Assembly: GCA_018829465.1 (NCBI GenBank)
Contig: JAHJTN010000005.1
Coordinates: 1 to 64,000 of the forward strand
From: Bacteroidota bacterium
Lineage (GTDB): Bacteria > Bacteroidota > Bacteroidia > Flavobacteriales > Flavobacteriaceae
Direction of reading: 5' to 3'
DNA: 64,000 nucleotides
The position numbers and the translations under genes were made by a program. The notes beneath the pieces were generated by a model that had not been told where the DNA came from, ran no database searches, and saw nothing but the letters and a program-made list of their open reading frames with translations. Numbering within the stretch: the stretch's first letter is position 1; every line of letters starts with the position of its first letter. Below are positions 7,380 to 14,602 of the stretch, piece after piece.

Positions 7380-8351
7380 TTACTCCTCAACGGAAACCGC
7401 AACCACGCCGGCTGTTTGCAAATAACGCTCGGCATCCAAAGCAGCCATACAACCCGTACCCGCGGCCGTCACAGCCTGTCTGTATTCTTTATCTTGAACA
7501 TCCCCGGCTGCAAAAACTCCGGGTTTGGAAGTCTTGGTCGATTTCCCTTTTGTAATTAAATAACCGGTTGCATCCATTTCCAGCTGGCCCTTGAATATGT
7601 CTGTATTGGGCTTGTGGCCTATCGCAATAAACAAACCGGTCACTTTGATTTCCTCTTTCTCCCCGGTTTGGTTGTTTACCATCCGAATGCCCTCTACTAC
7701 CGTATCGCCAAGCACCTCTTCTACTTCGGTATTGTATTTCACAACCAAATTAGCCGTGTTTTTAACACGATGTTGCATGGCTTTTGACGCACGCATATAA
7801 TCTTTGCGCACCAACATGGTTACTTTTTTACAGATGTTGGCAAGATAGGTCGCTTCCTCTGCTGCAGTATCGCCACCACCCACTATAGCCACTTCTTGGC
7901 CTTTGTAGAAAAAGCCATCGCAAACCGCACATGCCGATACGCCTCCGCCGCGCAAACGCTGTTCGCTGGGCAAATTGAGATAGCGCGCCGAAGCTCCGGT
8001 AGAAATAATCACAGACTCCGCTTCCAATTGTTTGTTTCCGTCTATGGTTACTTTGTGAAGCCCACCTTCCTCCTCGCTAAATGAAACCGCCGTGGCCATG
8101 CCCATGCGTACATCGGTACCAAATCTTTCGGCCTGTTTTTGAAGATCTACCATCATAGAAGGCCCATCTACCCCGTTGGGATAACCGGGAAAATTATCTA
8201 CTTCTGTGGTGGTGGTAAGCTGCCCGCCCGGCTCCATACCGGTGTATAAAACCGGCTTCAAATCGGCACGTGCGGCATAAATAGCCGCCGTATAACCCGC
8301 TGGTCCGGAACCTATAATCAAACATTTTATTCGCTCAGGATTTGTTGACAT
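7380..8351 (-). CDS. trxB: Thioredoxin-disulfide reductase
   Basis: A 323-residue flavoprotein of the low-Mr thioredoxin reductase family. An FAD-binding GSGPAGYTAAIYAARA motif lies near the N-terminus, the redox-active CAVC pair sits in SACAVCDGFFYKGQ near residue 145, an NADPH-binding VVGGGDTAAEEA-type motif follows, and FAAGDVQDKEYRQAVTAAG is near the C-terminus. It transfers electrons from NADPH to thioredoxin in the cytoplasm. It is a single gene, convergent with the MBL-rhodanese gene. Confidence 0.95.
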   Translation of the reverse strand: MSTNPERIKCLIIGSGPAGYTAAIYAARADLKPVLYTGMEPGGQLTTTTEVDNFPGYPNGVDGPSMMVDLQKQAERFGTDVRMGMATAVSFSEEEGGLHKVTIDGNKQLEAESVIISTGASARYLNLPSEQRLRGGGVSACAVCDGFFYKGQEVAIVGGGDTAAEEATYLANICKKVTMLVRKDYMRASKAMQHRVKNTANLVVKYNTEVEEVLGDTVVEGIRMVNNQTGEKEEIKVTGLFIAIGHKPNTDIFKGQLEMDATGYLITKGKSTKTSKPGVFAAGDVQDKEYRQAVTAAGTGCMAALDAERYLQTAGVVAVSVEE

Positions 8352-8382
8352 AATCTAAATTTTTAAATATAAATAAACACAT

Positions 8383-8390
8383 CAAAGATA
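8383..8390 (-). promoter_or_regulatory. -7 promoter box TATCTTTG of trxB
   Basis: On the minus strand TATCTTTG matches TAnnTTTG, 31 nt before the trxB start codon. Confidence 0.55.
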
Positions 8391-8764
8391 GGGTTTATCC
8401 AAATTTTTAGCATCAAAATTTATTCACAAATTCTAATTGCACGCCCAATTGCATACATAGCTTCGAAAACTAAAATTAGGTCAGGCTGAATTTTACAAAG
8501 TCGAAGTTGTAAACAAATCTTTTTAAGGCTGATACTAGAAAAAAAACATGGCATCTGCCTCCAATTAATATCCATTTATTTTGAGGGGCATTTGAAAGGG
8601 TATTAACATTTTTTTATCAAACTTTGCTACCGACTTTTTTATCTTAGCAAACAAATTGATGAAACATCTTTGAAATATGCATCAACAAATATCTTAAAAT
8701 AAATTGTTGTATTTTTCAGATATTAAGATTGCGTTTGGCCAATAAAAATTAATCCAAAGAACCG
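8391..8764. other. AT-rich intergenic region without a recognised gene
   Basis: Apart from the trxB promoter at its left edge, this stretch shows no plausible coding frame or structured RNA. A weak promoter-like AACTTTGCTACCG word at about 8622-8634 resembles one upstream of the argH repeat (AACTTTGCTACGC on the minus strand) and may drive the mini-ORF array that follows. Confidence 0.4.
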
Positions 8765-8787
8765 ATGAAAATAAATAATATAAATAG

Positions 8788-8868
8788 ATGAAACGCCCAT
8801 GTAAAATTATTGACACACAGGGGCATGATTATCCTAGGGCGTTCCATCTGACCTTTGAAAAACAATAA
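8788..8868 (+). CDS. Mini-ORF 1 of leader repeat (26 codons)
   Basis: This ORF begins MKRPCKIIDTQ and ends RAFHLTFEKQ before TAA. It is A-rich upstream (AATAATATAAATAG). It resembles the mini-ORF at 58169-58249 at both ends (MKRP versus VKRP, and RAFHLTFEKQ versus RAFRLTFEKQ). Translation is not proven, and conservation may be at the nucleic-acid level. Confidence 0.45.
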   Translation: MKRPCKIIDTQGHDYPRAFHLTFEKQ

Positions 8869-8878
8869 TTATAAACAG

Positions 8879-8959
8879 ATGAAACGAGCCATGCTAAAAA
8901 GTGTAACACACAAGAGAATGATTATTAGCGAGTTCCATCTGACCGATAAAAATAAATAA
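8879..8959 (+). CDS. Mini-ORF 2 of leader repeat (26 codons)
   Basis: This ORF begins MKRAMLKSVTHK and ends EFHLTDKNK before TAA. It aligns with unit 1 at the DNA level through small indels that change the internal frame but restore it before FHLT. It starts 10 nt after the previous stop. Confidence 0.4.
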   Translation: MKRAMLKSVTHKRMIISEFHLTDKNK

Positions 8960-8968
8960 TATAAACAG

Positions 8969-9052
8969 ATGAAATCGAGCATGACGAAAGCGACACACAG
9001 AGAGATAATTATTTTCCATGCGAGATTCCATGTGACCATTAAAAGACAATAA
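8969..9052 (+). CDS. Mini-ORF 3 of leader repeat (27 codons)
   Basis: This ORF begins MKSSMTKATHRE and ends RFHVTIKRQ before TAA, 10 nt before the start of the sugar dehydrogenase gene. Its arms differ from unit 1, but a C-to-T change in one arm is matched by a G-to-A change in the other (GAAATC with GATTCC instead of GAAAC with GTTCC). Confidence 0.4.
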   Translation: MKSSMTKATHREIIIFHARFHVTIKRQ

Positions 9053-9062
9053 ATATAAACAC

Positions 9063-10185
9063 ATGAAAACTGCCATTAATTTACTACTTCCTGTCTGCTT
9101 CCTGATGCTGACAACAGCCTGTCAGGCACAAAATGAAAGCGGCTACGAAAGCGAAAAACTCAACTACACCTTGGAGCCGGTCATCACAGGGCTTGAAATT
9201 CCTTGGGGTATGGTTTTTTTGCCCGATGGCAGTATGTTGATTTCCGAAAAAAGTGGCAAATTAATTCACCTCAAAAACGGGACACAAACCGAAATTAAAA
9301 ACGTACCTGAAGTTTACAAACGCGGACAAGGCGGCCTGCTCGATTTGGAACTTCACCCCGATTACAAAAACAATGGTTGGATATATATCACTTATGCCGC
9401 TGCTGAGGGCGAAGGCGAGGGTGGCAACACGGCACTTATCAGAGCCAAACTCATAAACGGCAGCCTGACCGAGATTCAAAAATTGTACAAAGGCGAAGAA
9501 AACACCACCAAAGGACAGCATTTTGGTTCGCGTATCGAATTTGACAACCAAGGCTATCTCTATTTCTCAATTGGCGACCGGGGAAACCGCGATCAAAATC
9601 CGCAAAGTATCACCCGTGACGGTGGTAAAATATACCGCCTTCACGACGATGGCCGCATCCCGGAAGACAATCCTTTTGTCAACGAGGCCAACGCCAAGAA
9701 AGCTATTTACTCCTACGGACACAGAAATCCGCAGGGTTTGATAAAGCATCCGGTAACCGGAGAAATTTGGGACCACGAACACGGCCCCCATGGGTGGCGA
9801 CGAAATCAATATTATTCAAAGCGGTAAAAATTACGGCTGGCCGAGCATCACTTATGGCATTAACTACAACGGCACGCCCATCACAGATCAAACGGAAGCA
9901 CCCGGCCTTGAACAACCCATACACTATTGGGTGCCTTCCATAGCACCTAGCGGCATGGCATTTGTCACCTCTGATGTATATCCGGCTTGGAAAGGCAACC
10001 TGATGGTAGGTTCGTTAAAATTTCAGTTGCTGGAAAGGCTCGAAATGGACGGGCGCAAAGTCACGCATCGCGAAAACCTAATGTTGGGCGTGGGCAGAGT
10101 CCGCAACGTTCGCCAAGGTCCGGACGGATATTTATACGTCGCATTTGAAGGGAAGGGCATTTATAAAGTAGTTCCGAAAAAGTAA
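9063..10185 (+). pseudogene. PQQ-dependent sugar dehydrogenase (GDH/sorbosone family), frameshifted
   Basis: The reading frame is split. Frame one (9063-9827) has a lipoprotein-type signal (LLLPVCFLMLTTACQ), then the beta-propeller signatures LEIPWGMVFLPDGSMLISEK, GQGGLLDLELHPDY and GHRNPQGL. It should continue as EHGPMGGDEINIIQ, which lies in the next frame (from 9790) and runs to GYLYVAFEGKGIYKVVPKK at 10185. The shift comes from one extra C in a run of five C's just before ATGGGTGG (about 9784-9788). Joined, it is a complete ~373-residue periplasmic aldose/sorbosone dehydrogenase that passes electrons to a cytochrome. A sequencing error, a true pseudogene and a slippery phase-variable tract are all possible. 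The cytochrome c gene follows 9 bp later. Confidence 0.85.
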
Positions 10186-10194
10186 TTGTAAACC

Positions 10195-10608
10195 ATGAAA
10201 TTCAAATTAACCATTCTGGCTTTTGCTTCGGTTTTTTGGTGGTCTTTTGTTGCTGAAGAACGCACACTGCAAGACCCACTCAAAGAAAGTATCGTCCGCG
10301 GACAAAGTATTTATGAAGACATTTGTATGAATTGCCACATGGCAAACGGCAAAGGCGACGGCGCTATTTATCCGCCTTTGGCGCAATCCGATTTTCTGCT
10401 CAAAAACAGAGCGGCTTCCATCCGTGCGGTGAAATATGGCATTTCCGGAAAAATCACCGTAAACGGAAAAGATTACTACAACTATATGGCCGATCCCGGA
10501 CTCAGCACACAAGAAGTTGCCGATGTGATGAACTATATACTCAACACTTGGGGCAACAAATCTGAACAAATAGTGACCCCCGAGGAAGTGATGCTCATCG
10601 TAAAATAA
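10195..10608 (+). CDS. Exported class I cytochrome c
   Basis: A 137-residue protein with an N-terminal signal peptide (about 1-21) and one haem-binding motif CMNCH near residue 44. NGKGDGAIYPPLAQSDFL follows, and the distal Met ligand is probably in YNYMADPGLS. It is a monohaem c-type cytochrome of the periplasm. Its position 9 bp after the sugar dehydrogenase suggests it is that enzyme's electron acceptor, which is an inference from context. Confidence 0.88.
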   Translation: MKFKLTILAFASVFWWSFVAEERTLQDPLKESIVRGQSIYEDICMNCHMANGKGDGAIYPPLAQSDFLLKNRAASIRAVKYGISGKITVNGKDYYNYMADPGLSTQEVADVMNYILNTWGNKSEQIVTPEEVMLIVK

Positions 10609-10746
10609 AGTGCAATAATCACTTGCTAGTAAAGCCCGAAAACACTCCGATAGCATTAGCCATTTGACAGAAAAACGCATAACTCTACGCCAGATTGCTT
10701 TTTGATTTGACAAAAAACCGTAACTTCGTTTCATAAAAATTAAAGC

Positions 10747-11361
10747 ATGCTTATCATCGGAATCGGCGGGGGAACAGGCTGTGGCAAAACTACCGTTGTC
10801 AATCAGATTATCAATGAGTTAGACATCAATGAAGTGGGCGTTATCTCACAAGATTCTTACTATAATGACCTCTCCCATCTCAGCTTTGAAGAACGTGCCA
10901 AAGTAAATTTTGACCATCCGCGCGCCATCGATTTTGACTTGCTCGTCAGCCATTTGAAGCTACTCAAATCCGGAAAACCCATTCCGCAACCCGTTTATTC
11001 GTTCAAAACACACAACCGCACCTCAGAAAGCGTGATTACACATCCGCGAAAAGTGATGATCGTAGAAGGCATTTTGATACTCACCCACGCCGATATCAGA
11101 GAAATGTTCGACATCAAAATATTTGTCCATGCTGACTCCGACGAAAGGCTTATCCGGCGCCTGCGCAGAGATATCTCCGAACGCGGACGCGATTTGGAAG
11201 AAGTGCTGACCCGCTATCAAAACACACTCAAACCCATGCACGAGCAATTTATAGAGCCCACCAAAGAGTTTGCAGACATCATCATACCCAACAACCGTTA
11301 CAATACGGTGGCTGTGGACATCGTACGCACAATAATAAACAACAAACTCAGTGAAGTCTAA
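10747..11361 (+). CDS. udk: Uridine kinase
   Basis: A 204-residue P-loop kinase. Walker A GIGGGTGCGKTT is at residues 4-15. ISQDSYYNDLSHLSFEER, the substrate-binding FDHPRAIDFDLL and the lid-type RLIRRLRRDISERGRDLEEVL are all typical of uridine/cytidine kinase. It phosphorylates uridine and cytidine for pyrimidine salvage. It is first in a run with ftsB and mutA. A promoter-like TAACTTCG, close to TAnnTTTG, lies about 20 nt before the start. Confidence 0.95.
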   Translation: MLIIGIGGGTGCGKTTVVNQIINELDINEVGVISQDSYYNDLSHLSFEERAKVNFDHPRAIDFDLLVSHLKLLKSGKPIPQPVYSFKTHNRTSESVITHPRKVMIVEGILILTHADIREMFDIKIFVHADSDERLIRRLRRDISERGRDLEEVLTRYQNTLKPMHEQFIEPTKEFADIIIPNNRYNTVAVDIVRTIINNKLSEV

Positions 11362-11365
11362 CCAA

Positions 11366-11686
11366 ATGGGATGGAAAACATTCATACAGAACAAATACGT
11401 GCGGTTTTTTACCAACAAATACTTGGTGGTTTTTGTACTGTTTGTATTGTGGATGGTTTTCTTGGACACCAATTCCTACTTGATCCACCGCGAATTAGAC
11501 CAAGAAATTGAACAACTCGAAAAAAAGAGAGATTTTTTTTCCGGAGAAATTCAAAGTGATCGCGATGCCATCGAAAACTTGAAAGACGCAGAAAAGCTGG
11601 AAGAATTTGCCCGCGAAAAATACTATATGAAACGCGACAACGAAGACGTTTACATCATTGAATACGACAGCACAGCTCATGAATAA
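11366..11686 (+). CDS. Septum formation initiator FtsB/DivIC family protein
   Basis: About 106 residues: a short cytoplasmic N-terminus, one membrane segment (YLVVFVLFVLWMVFL), then a periplasmic coiled coil (IEQLEKKRDFFSGEI...) and the conserved LEEFAREKYYMKRDNEDVY end. FtsB-type proteins link early and late divisome parts at the septum. The ATG at 11366 is preferred over an upstream in-frame GTG at 11351 that would overlap udk. It overlaps the next gene by 8 nt, suggesting translational coupling. Confidence 0.85.
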   Translation: MGWKTFIQNKYVRFFTNKYLVVFVLFVLWMVFLDTNSYLIHRELDQEIEQLEKKRDFFSGEIQSDRDAIENLKDAEKLEEFAREKYYMKRDNEDVYIIEYDSTAHE

Positions 11687-13055
11687 AAATGTTGATTTTT
11701 CGGAATTTGATCCCATCAGCACCAAGCAGTGGAAACAAAGCCTTCAAGCGGCTCTAAAAGGAGCCGATTATCAACAAACCCTGGTTTGGGAAAGTTTGGA
11801 AGGCATACATGTGAAACCCTTCTACCACGCTGACGAAGACACGCTTACCCATCCGGAAATTTGCAGAAACCAAGACGATTGGAAAATTGTGAGTTCTTTT
11901 TTTACTAAAAATGAAAAACTGGCCAACCGCAATATGCATCACGCCATAGAAAATGGTGCCACAGCGGTTTGGTTGCTTTCCGAAGAACCTTTTGACATCG
12001 AAAAACTCTTTGCGAAAATTGATTTAAATGACATTACCATTTATTTCAACTTGCGCTTCTATCACCAAATTTTTTATGAAAAGCTCCTCCATTTTCTAAA
12101 AGAAAGGCAAGCCAAATTTTATCTGAATTTTGACCCGATTGGGCAATTGGCTCGGTCTGGCAACTGGTTTGTAAATATGAAAACCGACTTGGAACTTGCG
12201 GTAAAAACACAACAAAACCACCCCAAGGTGCCCGTCTTAGGTGCAGACCTTAGCGTTTATCAGGAAGCAGGTGCCAACATGGTGCAACAACTCGCCTATG
12301 GTATGGCGCAGATTCATGAATACCTGTCCCGTCTGGAAAAACCTTCAACTTCGCTGTGTTTGCAAGTGTCTGTAGGGAGCAATTATTTTTTTGAAATTGC
12401 AAAAATCAGAGCTTTACGCTTGCTCTATGCCACTTTGGCGCGCACCTATCAGGCGCCTGAAAATTGCCACATCCTCGCCAAACCAAGCCTGAGAAACAAG
12501 ACGCTATACGACTATAACGTCAATATGTTGCGAACCACTACAGAATGTATGAGTGCCGTACTTGGCACTGCCGACGCAGTTTGCAACCTACCATACGACG
12601 CTATTTTTCACAAGGATAACGAGTTCGGACAGCGCATTTCCAGAAACCAACTGCTGATACTAAAATATGAAAGCTATTTTCATCACACGCTCAATCCGGC
12701 CGATGGCAGCTACTATTTGGAGTCTTTGACCCGTCAACTCGCCGAAAAAGCCCTCCAAATTTTTAAAGACATAGAAGCCGGTGACGGATTGCTTACACAG
12801 CTTAAAAACGGAACCATACAACGAAAAATAAACGAAAGCCATCAAAAAGAATTAGACGCATTGGCGCGTGGCAAATTGACACTTATTGGCACTACCAAAC
12901 ATCCCAATCCGGAAGATTGCATGAAAGACAGTTGCGAGTTGTATCCGTTTTTAAAAATTAAAGCTAGAAAAACACTGATTCAACCCATACATCCGAGAAG
13001 ATTGGCAGAAAATATAGAAAAAGACCGATTGGAAAAGGAAAAATTAAAATCATGA
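11679..13055 (+). CDS. mutA: Methylmalonyl-CoA mutase small subunit
   Basis: A 458-residue protein homologous to the MutA (beta) subunit TIM-barrel: FDPISTKQWKQSLQAALKGAD and GADYQQTLVW near the N-terminus, and PYDAIFHKDNEFGQRISRNQ with DGSYYLESLT near the C-terminus. The small subunit is non-catalytic and pairs with MutB, which binds adenosylcobalamin, to interconvert methylmalonyl-CoA and succinyl-CoA. It ends without the degenerate B12-binding domain seen in longer homologues. The usual partner mutB (scpA) does not follow, and a DUF4159 gene takes its place. It overlaps the FtsB gene by 8 nt and the next gene by 4. Confidence 0.88.
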   Translation: MNKNVDFSEFDPISTKQWKQSLQAALKGADYQQTLVWESLEGIHVKPFYHADEDTLTHPEICRNQDDWKIVSSFFTKNEKLANRNMHHAIENGATAVWLLSEEPFDIEKLFAKIDLNDITIYFNLRFYHQIFYEKLLHFLKERQAKFYLNFDPIGQLARSGNWFVNMKTDLELAVKTQQNHPKVPVLGADLSVYQEAGANMVQQLAYGMAQIHEYLSRLEKPSTSLCLQVSVGSNYFFEIAKIRALRLLYATLARTYQAPENCHILAKPSLRNKTLYDYNVNMLRTTTECMSAVLGTADAVCNLPYDAIFHKDNEFGQRISRNQLLILKYESYFHHTLNPADGSYYLESLTRQLAEKALQIFKDIEAGDGLLTQLKNGTIQRKINESHQKELDALARGKLTLIGTTKHPNPEDCMKDSCELYPFLKIKARKTLIQPIHPRRLAENIEKDRLEKEKLKS

Positions 13056-13699
13056 CAAAAAATTTGCTTCGTATTTTGGTGCTTTTCCTGTGTGTGGGTT
13101 CCGTCAGCGGGCAACAAATTGCCTTACTCAAATACCAAGGCGGCGGCGATTGGTATGTAAACCCAACTTCCCTGCCCAACCTGATTGCTTTTTGCAACGA
13201 AAACATTGAAACTGCCTTAGACAGCAAGCCGGCAACAGTATCGCCTAACAGTAGAGAAATTTTTCAGTATCCGCTCGTACACATGACCGGACACGGCAAT
13301 GTTTTTTTTAGTGAGGAAGATGTTGAAAATCTCAGAAATTACTTAAAATCAGGTGGCTTTTTGCACATAGATGACAATTATGGCATGGACCAATACGTGC
13401 GCAAAGAAATCAAAAAACTCTTCCCCGATACCGAACTTACCGAATTGCCAAAGTCGCATCCCATATTCAGTAGCGCCTTCGATTTTCCGGAAGGCATTCC
13501 AAAAATTCACGAACACGACGGCAACAGGCCTATGGCTTTAGGAATTTTTTTTGAAGGCAGGTTGGTACTGCTTTATACCCACGAAACCGACTTGGGCGAT
13601 GGCTGGGAAAACCCCGAAATCCATAACAATCCGCCTGCTGTAAGATTGAAAGCCTTGCGCATGGGTGCCAATATTGTAAAATACGCCTTCGAGCATTGA
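13052..13699 (+). CDS. Exported DUF4159 protein
   Basis: A 215-residue protein with a cleavable signal peptide (LLRILVLFLCVGSVSGQ). The DUF4159 core follows: GGGDWYVNPTSLPNLIAF, QYPLVHMTGHGNVFFS, LKSGGFLHIDDNYGMD and LPKSHPIFSSAFDFP. The fold resembles class I glutamine-amidotransferase-like domains, but no enzymatic activity is established. Its start ATGA overlaps the end of mutA. The periplasmic location is inferred from the signal. Confidence 0.82.
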   Translation: MTKNLLRILVLFLCVGSVSGQQIALLKYQGGGDWYVNPTSLPNLIAFCNENIETALDSKPATVSPNSREIFQYPLVHMTGHGNVFFSEEDVENLRNYLKSGGFLHIDDNYGMDQYVRKEIKKLFPDTELTELPKSHPIFSSAFDFPEGIPKIHEHDGNRPMALGIFFEGRLVLLYTHETDLGDGWENPEIHNNPPAVRLKALRMGANIVKYAFEH

Positions 13700-13929
13700 T
13701 ACCTGATCCCGAACAATCACGAAAACAACTCGTAGAATTGGCACACGCCAAAATGCCGTTTGGCAAGTATAAAAATCGATACCTGACAGACTTACCCGAA
13801 TACTATATCGTTTGGTTTAAAAACCAAGGCTTCCCGAAGGGGAAACTCGGCTCCCAACTTGAATTGGTCTATGAACTAAAACTGAACGGTTTGGAAAACA
13901 TGGTGCGAAAACTTCGAGATGCTACCTGA
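13696..13929 (+). CDS. DUF3820 family protein
   Basis: A 77-residue protein with the family signature KMPFGKYKNRYLTDLPEYYIVWF and a C-terminal helix (LELVYELKLNGLENMVRKL). The frame opens with TTG overlapping the stop of the preceding gene (TTGA). No nearer ATG would keep the conserved PDPEQSRKQLVELAHAKM start, so TTG initiation is likely. The function is unknown. Confidence 0.75.
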   Translation: MIPDPEQSRKQLVELAHAKMPFGKYKNRYLTDLPEYYIVWFKNQGFPKGKLGSQLELVYELKLNGLENMVRKLRDAT

Positions 13930-14007
13930 ATTTTGTTGACATTTTAAAGTAAGAAATAGCGCAGTGAGTCAATTATTTATTTAATTTTAAATCTAAAATT
14001 TATAAAC

Positions 14008-14475
14008 ATGAAAAACTTACTATTAATTCTTGCAGTTGCCATGAGTTTCTGTAGCATACACGCACAAGACTTTACGGCCCTTCAAGCCATTTCCATGACG
14101 GCACCGGGCGATTTTAAATCAGCTGAACCCAAGGTTTTAGCAGCAACAAATTACCTGTTTACCAACCCTGCGGACTTGGACAAAGACAAAAGATTGGCTG
14201 CCACTCAATTTATCATGAGGTGGATGGAAGGCACACCCGATTATACATTTGCCATCGATGCTGATGCCATGAAACTCACCGAAGGCAGTGCTGATTTGTT
14301 GGGATTGTATTTGGCCGGCATGACAAAAGCCGTGCTAGAATACAACGGCGAACCGCTCACCGATGAAGAAATCAGTAAAAGAGCCGAAGCATTGCTAGTG
14401 TCCTATGTTGCCGATGAAAAAAACAACATCAAGCCCAACAAAACCATCAAAAAGCTGTTAAAGCAAAAAGATTGA
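14008..14475 (+). CDS. Exported hypothetical protein
   Basis: A 155-residue protein with a signal peptide (LLLILAVAMSFCSIHAQ). The mature part is predicted to be helical, with no metal or catalytic motif that I recognise. Conserved-looking pieces are AATNYLFTNPADLDKDKRLA and FIMRWMEGTPDYTF, and a lysine-rich end follows (KTIKKLLKQKD). ATAAAC lies just before the ATG. The function is not known. It is convergent with the TonB receptor gene. Confidence 0.7.
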   Translation: MKNLLLILAVAMSFCSIHAQDFTALQAISMTAPGDFKSAEPKVLAATNYLFTNPADLDKDKRLAATQFIMRWMEGTPDYTFAIDADAMKLTEGSADLLGLYLAGMTKAVLEYNGEPLTDEEISKRAEALLVSYVADEKNNIKPNKTIKKLLKQKD

Positions 14476-14602
14476 TTGAATTGTTGTGAGCCATTTTGAA
14501 GCAGACCCCATCGAACTTAGGTGAGGTAAAAAATCCCTCTTTGACTGCTTAATTCAAAAAGGAAAGCACCAATGAAACTTTGTGAAACGCTTGGAGCAGC
14601 AA

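Larger units (their letters stand above)
8765..9062 (+). repeat. Tandem ~90-bp mini-ORF leader repeats, three units
   Basis: Three units begin at 8788, 8879 and 8969 (periods 91, 90 and 94 bp to the next ATG). Each starts with ATAAACAGATGAAA, contains ATGATTAT- or ATAATTAT-type cores and GTTCCAT.TGACC or TTCCATGTGACC, and ends in TAA about 10 nt before the next ATG. The last unit leads straight into the ATG at 9063. Unit 1 has arms GATGAAACGCCC and GGGCGTTCCATC, which can pair. A short overlapping start at 8765 ends in a TGA that overlaps the first ATG. Confidence 0.8.
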
